Source: Pseudomonas sp. Irchel 3H7 (GTDB lineage: Bacteria > Pseudomonadota > Gammaproteobacteria > Pseudomonadales > Pseudomonadaceae). From it: a DNA stretch of 64,000 bases. A program made the position numbers and the translations under genes. The stretch is taken from NCBI RefSeq assembly GCF_900187605.1, contig NZ_FYEA01000007.1, forward strand, positions 124,001 through 188,000, read 5' to 3'. This document shows, one piece after another, positions 1-7,851 of the stretch. Under the pieces are notes generated by a model, which saw only the letters and a list, made by a program, of their open reading frames with translations, did not search any database and was not told the DNA's origin. Every line of letters begins with the position of its first letter. Within the stretch, counting starts at the first letter, position 1.

Positions 1-626
1 AAGGTTTGTTCAAAGACTGGTTTCAAGGCTTTGATGTAAGCGCGGCGGTATTCATCGATTTCAGCGCTGGCCTGGCACAGTTCCCTGTCCCAAACCGCTT
101 GCGAAACGGCGTCAAGTGTACCATGCCGCAGCCAGGAGTTTCTCTGGCGCAAGGCCTTCTGCAAACGCTGCCAGGTGGCCATGAACCGCGGCTCGACGTG
201 GAACACACCCCAATCGAGAAACTGCCGGCGAATCTTCGGCGCGCCTTCAAGCAGACGGAAGCTGTCGGGGTTGATCAACTGCAGCGGCAGGATCTCTGCC
301 AGTTGCGCTGCGCTGCGGGCGTTCTGGCCGTCGATGCGTATCTGGAATTCGCCCTGACGGTCGCGCGAGATACCCAAAGCGCTATGCCCACCCTCGGCCA
401 GTTCGACCTGACCGAACACGGTACAGGCGAGCTGCTCGTACTGGATGACCGGCAAAAGCCGCGTGCTACGAAACGAACGGGCAAGCCCCAGCAGATGAAT
501 GGCTTCCAGAACACTGGTTTTGCCGCTGCCGTTGGCGCCGTAAAGAATGTTGATGCGGGGGGAGGGGGAGAAGGTCACCGGGTGCAGATTGCGCACCGCG
601 GTGACCGAAACACGACTTAAGGACAT
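1..626 (-). CDS. recF: DNA replication/repair protein RecF (3' part outside window)
   Basis: RecF binds ssDNA-dsDNA junctions and loads RecA through RecFOR at gaps and stalled forks. The frame opens with ATG at 626, reads [14 protein letters not shown], and stays open to position 1, giving about 208 residues, so the gene continues beyond the left edge. A Walker A motif GANGSGKTS at about residues 30-38 follows the N-terminal strand, as in SMC-like RecF ATPases. Downstream comes the family segment GVFHVEPRF. It starts 14 bp after dnaN on the same strand, the standard dnaA-dnaN-recF(-gyrB) order. The coding sequence at 190-205 contains a 13/16 match to a parS site with one perfect arm. Confidence 0.97.
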   Translation of the reverse strand, partial: MSLSRVSVTAVRNLHPVTFSPSPRINILYGANGSGKTSVLEAIHLLGLARSFRSTRLLPVIQYEQLACTVFGQVELAEGGHSALGISRDRQGEFQIRIDGQNARSAAQLAEILPLQLINPDSFRLLEGAPKIRRQFLDWGVFHVEPRFMATWQRLQKALRQRNSWLRHGTLDAVSQAVWDRELCQASAEIDEYRRAYIKALKPVFEQT

Positions 627-640
627 CCAGAGTCAGCTGA

Positions 641-1744
641 TTACAGACGCATCGGCATGACAACGTAAGCCGAATCGTCGTTGTCCGACTCTTGCACCAG
701 CGCACTGCTGTTGGAGTCGGACAGGATCAGGCGAACCTGCTCGGTGGTCATCACGCCCAGCACGTCGAGCAAGTAGCTCACGTTGAAGCCGATTTCCAGG
801 GAGCCGCCGTTGTATTCAACGCCCACTTCTTCTTCCGCTTCTTCCTGCTCCGGGTTGTTGGCCTGGATCTTTAACTGACCGCTGGCCAGTTGCAGACGGA
901 TACCACGGTACTTCTCGTTGGACAGAATCGCGGTACGGCTGAACGCTTCGCGCAGCGCCTGACGATCGCCCAATACCAGCTTGTCGCCGCCCTTAGGTAG
1001 CACGCGCTCGTAGTCCGGGAATTTGCCGTCGACCAGTTTCGAGGTGAAGGTGAATTCGCCGGTGGTCGCGCGGATGTGGTGCTGACCCAGCACGATGCTG
1101 ACATTGCCGTCCGGCTCGGTGAGCAGACGCGCCAGTTCGAGGATACCTTTGCGTGGCACGATCACCTGGTGACGATCCGGCTGGCCGATATCGGCTTTCA
1201 TCGAGCACATGGCCAAACGGTGACCGTCGGTGGCCACAGCGCGGATGATGCCCTCGGACACTTCCAGCAACATGCCGTTGAGGTAGTAACGCACGTCCTG
1301 CTGAGCCATGGCGAAGCTGGTGCGTTCGATCAGGCGACGCAGTTTGCTTTGCTCGAGGCTGCAGGTCAGCGAACCCGGGCCTTCTTCAACGGTCGGGAAA
1401 TCGTTGGCCGGCAAGGTCGACAGGGTGAAACGGCTACGGCCGGCTTTTACCACCAGCTTCTGCTCGTCGACCTTGATGTCGATCAGCGCGTCGTTGGGCA
1501 GGCTTTTGCAGATATCCATCAGCTTGCGCGCAGGCACGGTGATGGAACCTGTTTCTGCCGGCTCCTCGAGTTGCACACGACCGACCAGTTCGACCTCAAG
1601 ATCGGTACCGGTCAGCGACAGTTGCTGGCCTTCGACTACCAACAGCACGTTGGACAGTACCGGCAAGGTCTGTCGACGCTCGACGACGCCTGCGACCAGT
1701 TGCAGGGGTTTCAACAGGGCTTCGCGTTGAATGGTGAAATGCAT
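641..1744 (-). CDS. dnaN: DNA polymerase III beta sliding clamp
   Basis: This is the ring-shaped processivity clamp that tethers DNA polymerase III to DNA. It has 367 residues, the normal length for a three-domain beta clamp (366 in E. coli). The N-terminus MHFTIQREALLKPLQ and the C-terminal VVMPMRL, which forms part of the hydrophobic cleft for clamp-binding peptides, are family signatures. It lies 39 bp downstream of dnaA and 14 bp upstream of recF on the minus strand, so the three are very likely cotranscribed. The start at 1744 is the only one that keeps the conserved N-terminus. Confidence 0.99.
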   Translation of the reverse strand: MHFTIQREALLKPLQLVAGVVERRQTLPVLSNVLLVVEGQQLSLTGTDLEVELVGRVQLEEPAETGSITVPARKLMDICKSLPNDALIDIKVDEQKLVVKAGRSRFTLSTLPANDFPTVEEGPGSLTCSLEQSKLRRLIERTSFAMAQQDVRYYLNGMLLEVSEGIIRAVATDGHRLAMCSMKADIGQPDRHQVIVPRKGILELARLLTEPDGNVSIVLGQHHIRATTGEFTFTSKLVDGKFPDYERVLPKGGDKLVLGDRQALREAFSRTAILSNEKYRGIRLQLASGQLKIQANNPEQEEAEEEVGVEYNGGSLEIGFNVSYLLDVLGVMTTEQVRLILSDSNSSALVQESDNDDSAYVVMPMRL

Positions 1745-1783
1745 GGTCTAGTCCCTTGCCTTAATAAGCTGCGCTGGTGTTCA

Positions 1784-3313
1784 TCAAGTGGTCAGTGTAC
1801 GCAGCAGGTTCTTGTAGTCCTCGCGGATGTCCGCGTCGGATTCCTTAAGTTCGTTGATCTTGCGGCAGGCGTGCAACACGGTGGTGTGGTCACGGCCGCC
1901 AAACACATCGCCGATTTCCGGCAGGCTGTGGTTGGTCAGCTCCTTGGACAACGCCATGGCTACCTGACGCGGACGCGCTACCGAGCGCGAACGGCGCTTG
2001 GACAGCAGGTCCGAGATCTTGATCTTGTAGTACTCAGCGACGGTACGCTGAATGTTATCCACAGAGACCAGTTTGTCCTGCAACGCCAACAGGTCTTTCA
2101 GGGATTCGCGAATCAGCTCGATAGTGATGTCGCGGCCCATGAAGTGCGAGTGGGCGATCACGCGTTTCAACGCGCCTTCCAGCTCACGGACGTTGGAGCG
2201 AATACGCTGGGCAATGAAGAACGCGGCGTCGTGCGGCAAGTCGACTTTGGCCTGGTCGGCCTTCTTCATCAAGATCGCCACGCGCGTTTCCAGTTCCGGC
2301 GGCTCGACAGCAACCGTCAGGCCCCAGCCGAAGCGGGATTTGAGGCGCTCTTCAAGGCCTTCGATTTCTTTCGGGTAGCGGTCACTGGTGAGAATGACCT
2401 GCTGGCCACCTTCAAGCAGGGCGTTGAAAGTGTGGAAAAACTCTTCCTGCGAACGCTCCTTGCGAGCAAAGAACTGAATGTCGTCGATCAGCAAGGCATC
2501 CACCGAACGGTAGAAACGCTTGAACTCGTTGATCGCGTTCAGTTGCAGCGCCTTAACCATGTCGGCGACGAAACGCTCGGAATGCAGGTACACGACCTTG
2601 GCATTCGGGTTCTTCTTTAACAGGTGGTTACCCACCGCGTGCATCAAGTGGGTTTTACCCAGGCCGACGCCACCATAAAGGAACAGTGGGTTGTAGCCGT
2701 GCTTGGGGTTGTCCGCCACTTGCCAGGCCGCCGCGCGGGCGAGCTGGTTGGATTTACCTTCGACGAAGTTTTCGAAGGTGAAGGTGCGGTTCAGGTAACT
2801 GGTGTGCTTGAGCGCGCCTTCGACCTGCACGGTACGTTGTTCGGCGCGGACCGGGGCTTGCTGGGAAGCGGCACCGGACATCGGGTCGAAACTGTCGCGA
2901 GACGGTTCATCGCTGACTTCGGGGCTTTTCTGCGTCGAACGCTTGGCTGCCGGCGCTGACGTCTGGGTGGGTGCCAGCGTACTCACAGGCGTGGCATTTG
3001 CCTGGGCCTGCTGGGAAACCTGCGCGGCTGCAAGCGGCGCGTTCGGTGCGGCACGCGGAGCGGAACTGCGTTTGCTGCCTATTAATAAGGAGAGCGCTGG
3101 CGCCATGCCGTTGCCATGCTCATCCAGCAGCTCAAGGACACGACCCAGGTACTTTTCGTTGACCCAGTCCAGCACAAAACGGTTCGGTGCGTAGACGCGC
3201 AACTCGTCGCCTTCGGCTTCGACCTGTAGTGGACGGATCCAAGTGTTGAATTGTTGGGCAGGCAGCTCCTCGCGCAAAAGCTCCACGCACTGCTGCCAAA
3301 GTTCCACTGACAC
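1784..3313 (-). CDS. dnaA: Chromosomal replication initiator DnaA
   Basis: DnaA binds DnaA boxes in oriC and melts the adjacent AT-rich DNA. It has 509 residues. Domain I (about 1-85, [13 protein letters not shown]) is followed by a long low-complexity Ala/Ser/Pro/Gln linker (domain II, about 85-170). The AAA+ domain has Walker [11 protein letters not shown] at about 214-223 and Walker B LLIDDIQF. Domain IV carries the DnaA-box signature [15 protein letters not shown] near the C-terminus. It is transcribed away from oriC and is the first gene of dnaA-dnaN-recF. Its own coding sequence contains a perfect DnaA box at 2055-2063. Confidence 0.99.
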   Translation of the reverse strand: MSVELWQQCVELLREELPAQQFNTWIRPLQVEAEGDELRVYAPNRFVLDWVNEKYLGRVLELLDEHGNGMAPALSLLIGSKRSSAPRAAPNAPLAAAQVSQQAQANATPVSTLAPTQTSAPAAKRSTQKSPEVSDEPSRDSFDPMSGAASQQAPVRAEQRTVQVEGALKHTSYLNRTFTFENFVEGKSNQLARAAAWQVADNPKHGYNPLFLYGGVGLGKTHLMHAVGNHLLKKNPNAKVVYLHSERFVADMVKALQLNAINEFKRFYRSVDALLIDDIQFFARKERSQEEFFHTFNALLEGGQQVILTSDRYPKEIEGLEERLKSRFGWGLTVAVEPPELETRVAILMKKADQAKVDLPHDAAFFIAQRIRSNVRELEGALKRVIAHSHFMGRDITIELIRESLKDLLALQDKLVSVDNIQRTVAEYYKIKISDLLSKRRSRSVARPRQVAMALSKELTNHSLPEIGDVFGGRDHTTVLHACRKINELKESDADIREDYKNLLRTLTT

Positions 3314-3380
3314 GGATATCCCCTAAGTTGAAAGCCGGTGAGGCAAAAACAAGCGGCCATTGTAGCGGCGAGCCGTCCAC

Positions 3381-3730
3381 TTATCCACATGCAGGTTGCC
3401 CGGTGACCATGATTTATCAACGCGTTAACCGCTAAAAAAACGACCAACGGTGTGTGAATAAGCTCTGTGGATAACCGCCACTAAGGGCACTGGACAACTG
3501 GGGGTTGAACTCGGTGGATAACCTGCCTGTGGATAACGTGCCATTCCACACACAGGTTATCCGACAGTGCAGCACAGGCTGAACACGGTTTTCCACTGTA
3601 GTTGTCATTCTCTGTACATCACGTCAAACAAGGGCTAATGCCACTTATCCACAGAAGACGGTGTGCCTAGCTTTTATAAGCTTTACAGAAAAGCTTTAAA
3701 TAATTCCCTTCTTTATTTTTATGTATGGCG
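3381..3730. other. Chromosomal replication origin oriC
   Basis: The gene-free dnaA-rpmH gap (3314-3880) has four perfect DnaA boxes: TTATCCACA at 3381-3389 and 3645-3653, and the inverse TGTGGATAA at 3466-3474 and 3528-3536. One-mismatch boxes lie at 3453-3461 and 3513-3521. Immediately beyond the last box, about 3661-3730 is strongly AT-rich, with several AAGCTTT and TTTATT tracts, and is the likely unwinding element. In Pseudomonas the functional origin is placed in this same gap. The arrangement of boxes followed by an AT-rich tract supports initiation here; the exact unwinding site is inferred. Confidence 0.93.
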
Positions 3731-3790
3731 AGCAGGTGATCGGGCAAAGAACACCTCGAGATCTATTTATAAGGAAACGTTGGTTGGAAA

Positions 3791-3819
3791 TTGACCTGAA
3801 GGCTTGCTTTCTCTAGAAT
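3791..3819 (+). promoter_or_regulatory. Sigma-70 promoter of rpmH
   Basis: A -35 element TTGACC at 3791-3796 and a -10 element TAGAAT at 3814-3819 are separated by exactly 17 bp. Transcription would begin about 55 bp before the rpmH start and run through rpmH-rnpA. It lies just outside the AT-rich part of oriC, so initiation of replication and ribosome-gene transcription are physically adjacent. Confidence 0.75.
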
Positions 3820-3880
3820 CCCCGGTCTCTTAAAACGGGGGCCATTCCGGCCCGTTGTGGACGAACCAGGTAACACGACA

Positions 3881-4015
3881 ATGAAACGTACTTTCCAACC
3901 AAGCACTATCAAACGCGCTCGTACCCACGGTTTCCGTGCTCGCATGGCTACCAAGAACGGCCGCGCAGTCCTGTCGCGTCGTCGCGCCAAAGGTCGTGCG
4001 CGTCTGGCAGTTTGA
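3881..4015 (+). CDS. rpmH: 50S ribosomal protein bL34
   Basis: This is a small basic protein of the large ribosomal subunit with 44 residues, the normal length for bL34. The sequence begins [14 protein letters not shown] and ends GRARLAV, the family pattern of alternating Arg/Lys-rich segments. It sits first in the rpmH-rnpA-yidD-yidC-mnmE run next to oriC, which is almost universal in gamma-proteobacteria. Spacing to rnpA is 16 bp. Confidence 0.99.
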   Translation: MKRTFQPSTIKRARTHGFRARMATKNGRAVLSRRRAKGRARLAV

Positions 4016-4031
4016 TAATCCGGTACTGGAG

Positions 4032-4433
4032 GTGAGTCAGGACTTCAGTCGGGAAAAGCGTCTGCTTACCCCCCGGCATTTCAAGGCAGTCTTTGACTCC
4101 CCTACCGGCAAGGTTCCGGGGAAAAATCTCCTGCTCCTTGCACGCAACAACGATCTTGATCACCCCCGTCTCGGGCTGGTTATCGGGAAAAAGAGCGTAA
4201 AGCTCTCCGTTGAGCGCAATCGCCTCAAACGTTTGATGCGCGAATCATTCCGTCTGCACCAGGATTCACTGGTCGGCTGGGATATCGTTATCGTCGCGCG
4301 CAAAGGTCTGGGCGATGTAGAAAACCCCGAATTGATTCAGCATTTCGGCAAACTCTGGAAGCGTCTTGCACGCAGCAAGCCCGTTCCAGAAGTCAAAACC
4401 GAAACTGTAGGGGTAGACAGTCCAGATGCGTAA
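4032..4433 (+). CDS. rnpA: Ribonuclease P protein component
   Basis: This is the protein subunit of RNase P, which helps the catalytic RNA mature the 5' ends of tRNAs. I start it at GTG 4032 because a CTGGAGG ribosome-binding site lies at 4026-4032 and the resulting protein (133 residues) begins like other Pseudomonas RnpA proteins. An upstream in-frame extension into rpmH has no family support. The RNR-type basic motif ([15 protein letters not shown]) that contacts the RNA is present. The end overlaps yidD by 8 bp, implying translational coupling. Confidence 0.97.
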   Translation: MSQDFSREKRLLTPRHFKAVFDSPTGKVPGKNLLLLARNNDLDHPRLGLVIGKKSVKLSVERNRLKRLMRESFRLHQDSLVGWDIVIVARKGLGDVENPELIQHFGKLWKRLARSKPVPEVKTETVGVDSPDA

Positions 4434-4671
4434 ACTGGCCCTCGTTCCGATCCAGTTTTATCGCTATGCCATTAGTCCTTTAATGGCCAACCACTGTCGT
4501 TTCTACCCCAGTTGTTCCTGCTACGCGTTAGAAGCCATCGAAAATCATGGCCTTCTGCGCGGTGGCTGGCTGGCCTTTCGTCGTTTAGGTCGCTGTCATC
4601 CGTGGAATCCCGGTGGTTATGACCCGGTTCCACCTATCCCTACCTCCCGTTCTTCTTCGATGGCCGAGTAA
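4426..4671 (+). CDS. yidD: Membrane protein insertion efficiency factor YidD
   Basis: This is a small amphipathic inner-membrane-associated protein that assists YidC/Sec-dependent insertion. It has 81 residues, in the usual range. The conserved core [23 protein letters not shown] with its Cys cluster, and [17 protein letters not shown] are all present. It overlaps rnpA and is followed 2 bp later by yidC, the standard order. Confidence 0.97.
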   Translation: MRKLALVPIQFYRYAISPLMANHCRFYPSCSCYALEAIENHGLLRGGWLAFRRLGRCHPWNPGGYDPVPPIPTSRSSSMAE

Positions 4672-4673
4672 TC

Positions 4674-6356
4674 ATGGATATCAAACGCACGATCCTGATC
4701 GTCGCCCTGGCAATCGTGGCCTACGTTATGGTCCTTAAATGGAACCAGGACTATGGTCAGGCTGCCCTGCCGACTCAGAATGTTGCTTCCAGTACGACTA
4801 CATCCGGTTTGCCGGACACCGCCACTGGCAATAATGCTGCCGCCAGTGACGATATTCCGCGCGCCGCTAGCGATACCAGCGCACCTGCCGAAACGCCGGT
4901 AGCCGCCAGCAAGGATCTGATCCAGATCAAAACCGACGTGCTCGATCTCGCGATCGATCCACAAGGTGGCGATGTCGCTCAACTGACCTTGCCTCTGTAT
5001 CCACGTCGTCAGGATCGTCCTGATGTGCCGTTCCAACTGTTCGATAACGGTGGCGAACGTGTTTATCTGGCCCAAAGCGGTCTGATCGGCACCAATGGCC
5101 CGGATGCAAATCCGGCCGGTCGTCCGGCCTACTCTTCGGAGAAGAAGACTTATCAACTGGCTGACGGTCAGGACCAACTGGTCGTCGACCTGAAGTTCAG
5201 CAAGGACGGCGTCAACTACATCAAGCGTTTCACCCTGAAACGCGGCCTGTATGACGTAGCCGTTTCCTACATTGTGGATAACCAGAGCGCTCAGCCCTGG
5301 AACGGCGCAATGTTTGCTCAGTTGAAACGCGACAACAGCGCTGATCCTTCGTCCACTACTGCTACTGGCACCGCGACTTACCTGGGCGCCGCCCTGTGGA
5401 CAAGTTCGGAGCCGTACAAGAAAGTGTCCATGAAGGACATGGACAAGGCGCAGCTGAAAGAAACCGTCACCGGTGGCTGGGTAGCCTGGCTGCAACACTA
5501 CTTCGTGACCGCGTGGATTCCGGCCAAGGGCGAAAACAACATCGTCCAGACCCGTAAAGACAGCAAAGGCAACTACATCATCGGTTACACCGGTCCGACA
5601 CTGACCGCTGCTCCGGGTGCCAAAGTTGAAACCAGCGCTGTGCTGTACGCCGGTCCGAAAAGCCAGGCTGTGCTGAAAGAGTTGTCCCCAGGTCTGGAAC
5701 TGACCGTCGACTACGGCATTCTGTGGTTCATTGCCCAGCCAATCTTCTGGCTGCTGCAACACATCCACGCCATCGTCGGTAACTGGGGCTGGTCGATCAT
5801 CTTCCTGACCATGCTGATCAAGGGTATTTTCTTCCCGCTGTCGGCTGCCAGCTACAAATCGATGGCGCGCATGCGTGCTGTCGCGCCGAAACTGGCTGCT
5901 CTGAAAGAGCAACATGGCGATGACCGGCAGAAAATGTCGCAAGCCATGATGGAGCTGTACAAGAAAGAGAAGATCAATCCGCTGGGCGGCTGCTTGCCGA
6001 TCCTCGTGCAGATGCCGGTTTTCCTTTCGCTGTACTGGGTTCTGCTGGAAAGCGTGGAAATGCGCCAGGCACCGTTCATGCTGTGGATCACTGACCTGTC
6101 GATCAAGGATCCGTTCTTCATTCTGCCGATCATCATGGGTGCAACCATGTTCATCCAGCAGCAGCTGAACCCGACTCCTCCGGATCCGATGCAGGCGAAG
6201 GTCATGAAAATGATGCCAATCATCTTCACCTTCTTCTTCCTGTGGTTCCCGGCAGGTCTGGTGCTGTACTGGGTTGTGAACAACTGCCTGTCGATTGCAC
6301 AACAGTGGTACATCACGCGTAAGATCGAAGCGGCGACGAAAAAAGCCGAGGCGTAA
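4674..6356 (+). CDS. yidC: Membrane protein insertase YidC
   Basis: YidC inserts and folds inner-membrane proteins, alone or with SecYEG; subunit c of the ATP synthase encoded nearby is a classic client. It has 560 residues, typical of gram-negative YidC. An N-terminal transmembrane anchor (about 6-22) is followed by a Ser/Thr/Ala-rich linker, a large periplasmic domain (about 60-340) and the conserved C-terminal five-helix core with the hydrophilic groove (from about 355), ending with a basic tail. A perfect DnaA box occurs inside the gene at 5273-5281 and another just after the stop at 6364-6372. Confidence 0.99.
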   Translation: MDIKRTILIVALAIVAYVMVLKWNQDYGQAALPTQNVASSTTTSGLPDTATGNNAAASDDIPRAASDTSAPAETPVAASKDLIQIKTDVLDLAIDPQGGDVAQLTLPLYPRRQDRPDVPFQLFDNGGERVYLAQSGLIGTNGPDANPAGRPAYSSEKKTYQLADGQDQLVVDLKFSKDGVNYIKRFTLKRGLYDVAVSYIVDNQSAQPWNGAMFAQLKRDNSADPSSTTATGTATYLGAALWTSSEPYKKVSMKDMDKAQLKETVTGGWVAWLQHYFVTAWIPAKGENNIVQTRKDSKGNYIIGYTGPTLTAAPGAKVETSAVLYAGPKSQAVLKELSPGLELTVDYGILWFIAQPIFWLLQHIHAIVGNWGWSIIFLTMLIKGIFFPLSAASYKSMARMRAVAPKLAALKEQHGDDRQKMSQAMMELYKKEKINPLGGCLPILVQMPVFLSLYWVLLESVEMRQAPFMLWITDLSIKDPFFILPIIMGATMFIQQQLNPTPPDPMQAKVMKMMPIIFTFFFLWFPAGLVLYWVVNNCLSIAQQWYITRKIEAATKKAEA

Positions 6357-6380
6357 CTTGCACTGTGGATAACACCACTC

Positions 6381-6405
6381 AAAACGCCCCCTAGTGGGGC
6401 GTTTT
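6381..6405 (+). terminator. Rho-independent terminator after yidC
   Basis: AAAACGCCCC at 6381-6390 pairs with GGGGCGTTTT at 6396-6405 around a short CTAGT loop, 25 bp after the yidC stop. It separates the rpmH-yidC operon from mnmE; A and T tracts flank the stem. Confidence 0.85.
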
Positions 6406-6437
6406 GCTATCTGCCACTTTTGTCTGGATTCCGGTTT

Positions 6438-7808
6438 ATGAGCACACCTCGTGAAACCATCGCCGCCGTCGCCACCGCTCAGGGTCGCGGCGGTGTGGGC
6501 ATCGTCCGTATTTCCGGGCCGCTGGCCAGTGTTGCAGCCAAAGCCATCAGCGGCCGTGAGCTGAAACCGCGTTACGCCCATTACGGGCCGTTTTTCAGTG
6601 ACGACCAGCAAGTCCTGGACGAGGGCCTGGCCCTGTATTTCCCGGGACCGAACTCTTTCACCGGCGAAGACGTGCTGGAACTGCAAGGCCACGGCGGCCC
6701 GATCGTTCTGGATATGTTGCTCAAGCGTTGCCTGGAGTTGGGTTGCCGTTTGGCCCGTCCGGGTGAATTCAGTGAACGTGCTTTCCTCAATGACAAACTC
6801 GACCTGGCCCAGGCCGAGGCGATTGCCGATTTGATCGAGGCCAGTTCGGCACAGGCTGCGCGTAATGCCCTGCGCTCATTGCAGGGTGCATTTTCCCAAC
6901 GTGTGCATAACTTGACCGAGCAGTTGATCGGTTTGCGTATCTACGTCGAAGCCGCCATCGACTTTCCGGAAGAGGAAATCGACTTCCTCGCCGATGGCCA
7001 TGTGTTGAACATGCTCGACAAAGTGCGCAACGAGTTATCCACAGTACTGCGTGAAGCCGGGCAGGGCGCTTTGTTGCGCGATGGCATGACCGTGGTGATC
7101 GCCGGTCGTCCGAATGCCGGCAAGTCCAGCCTGTTGAATGCTTTGGCCGGTCGCGAAGCTGCCATCGTGACGGAGATTGCCGGCACCACGCGGGATATCC
7201 TGCGCGAACATATCCACATCGACGGCATGCCGTTGCATGTTGTCGATACTGCAGGGCTGCGTGATACCGATGATCATGTGGAAAAGATCGGTGTTGAACG
7301 GGCATTGAAGGCTATTGGTGAAGCCGATCGGGTGTTGCTGGTGGTCGATGCGACCGCTCCGGAAGCACTGGACCCGTTTGCATTGTGGCCGGAATTCCTC
7401 GAGACCCGTCCGGATCCGGCGAAAGTTACCCTGATCCGCAACAAAGCGGATCTGACGGGCGAAGCAATTGCCCTCGAAACCAGTGAAGACGGGCATGTGA
7501 CGATCAGTCTGAGTGCCAAGTCGGCCGGTGAAGGGCTGGACTTGCTGCGTGACCATCTCAAAGCCTGCATGGGTTACGAGCAAACTTCGGAAAGCAGCTT
7601 CAGTGCACGTCGCCGCCATTTGGAGGCATTACGTCACGCCAGCGCCGCGTTGGAACACGGCCGCGCGCAACTGACATTGGCCGGCGCCGGCGAATTGCTC
7701 GCCGAAGATTTGCGTCAGGCCCAGCATTCTCTGGGTGAAATCACCGGGGCGTTCAGCTCCGATGATCTGCTGGGAAGGATCTTTTCCAGCTTCTGCATCG
7801 GCAAATAA
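6438..7808 (+). CDS. mnmE: tRNA modification GTPase MnmE
   Basis: With MnmG it installs the cmnm5 or nm5 group on wobble U34 of tRNAs. ATG 6438 gives 456 residues (E. coli has 454); an in-frame TTG 18 bp upstream adds residues not seen in relatives. The N-terminal tetrahydrofolate domain is followed by helical segments split by the G domain: Walker [10 protein letters not shown] at about 225, DTAGLRD, and NKAD for guanine. The C-terminus FCIGK carries the conserved cysteine. Its partner mnmG is normally close by; here a TonB-receptor/fecIR unit and a second origin-like region lie between them. Confidence 0.99.
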   Translation: MSTPRETIAAVATAQGRGGVGIVRISGPLASVAAKAISGRELKPRYAHYGPFFSDDQQVLDEGLALYFPGPNSFTGEDVLELQGHGGPIVLDMLLKRCLELGCRLARPGEFSERAFLNDKLDLAQAEAIADLIEASSAQAARNALRSLQGAFSQRVHNLTEQLIGLRIYVEAAIDFPEEEIDFLADGHVLNMLDKVRNELSTVLREAGQGALLRDGMTVVIAGRPNAGKSSLLNALAGREAAIVTEIAGTTRDILREHIHIDGMPLHVVDTAGLRDTDDHVEKIGVERALKAIGEADRVLLVVDATAPEALDPFALWPEFLETRPDPAKVTLIRNKADLTGEAIALETSEDGHVTISLSAKSAGEGLDLLRDHLKACMGYEQTSESSFSARRRHLEALRHASAALEHGRAQLTLAGAGELLAEDLRQAQHSLGEITGAFSSDDLLGRIFSSFCIGK

Positions 7809-7809
7809 C

Positions 7810-7848
7810 AAAAGGGGCTGTGGAATATTTATCCACAGCCCCTTTTTT
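7810..7848. terminator. Strong bidirectional terminator, mnmE / TonB receptor
   Basis: A perfect 15-bp stem (7810-7824 with 7832-7846) has a 7-nt loop and A and T tracts on both sides, between the convergent ends of mnmE and the TonB receptor. Unusually, a perfect DnaA box (TTATCCACA, 7829-7837) spans the loop and the descending arm. Confidence 0.93.
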
Positions 7849-7851
7849 GCT

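Noticed and set aside
1076..2620. Long plus-strand open frame antisense to dnaN and dnaA
   Set aside because: Spans parts of two certain genes on the other strand; high-GC third-position bias creates such frames. The same applies to frames at 4617-6692, 12505-14322, 19160-21211 and 48616-50100.
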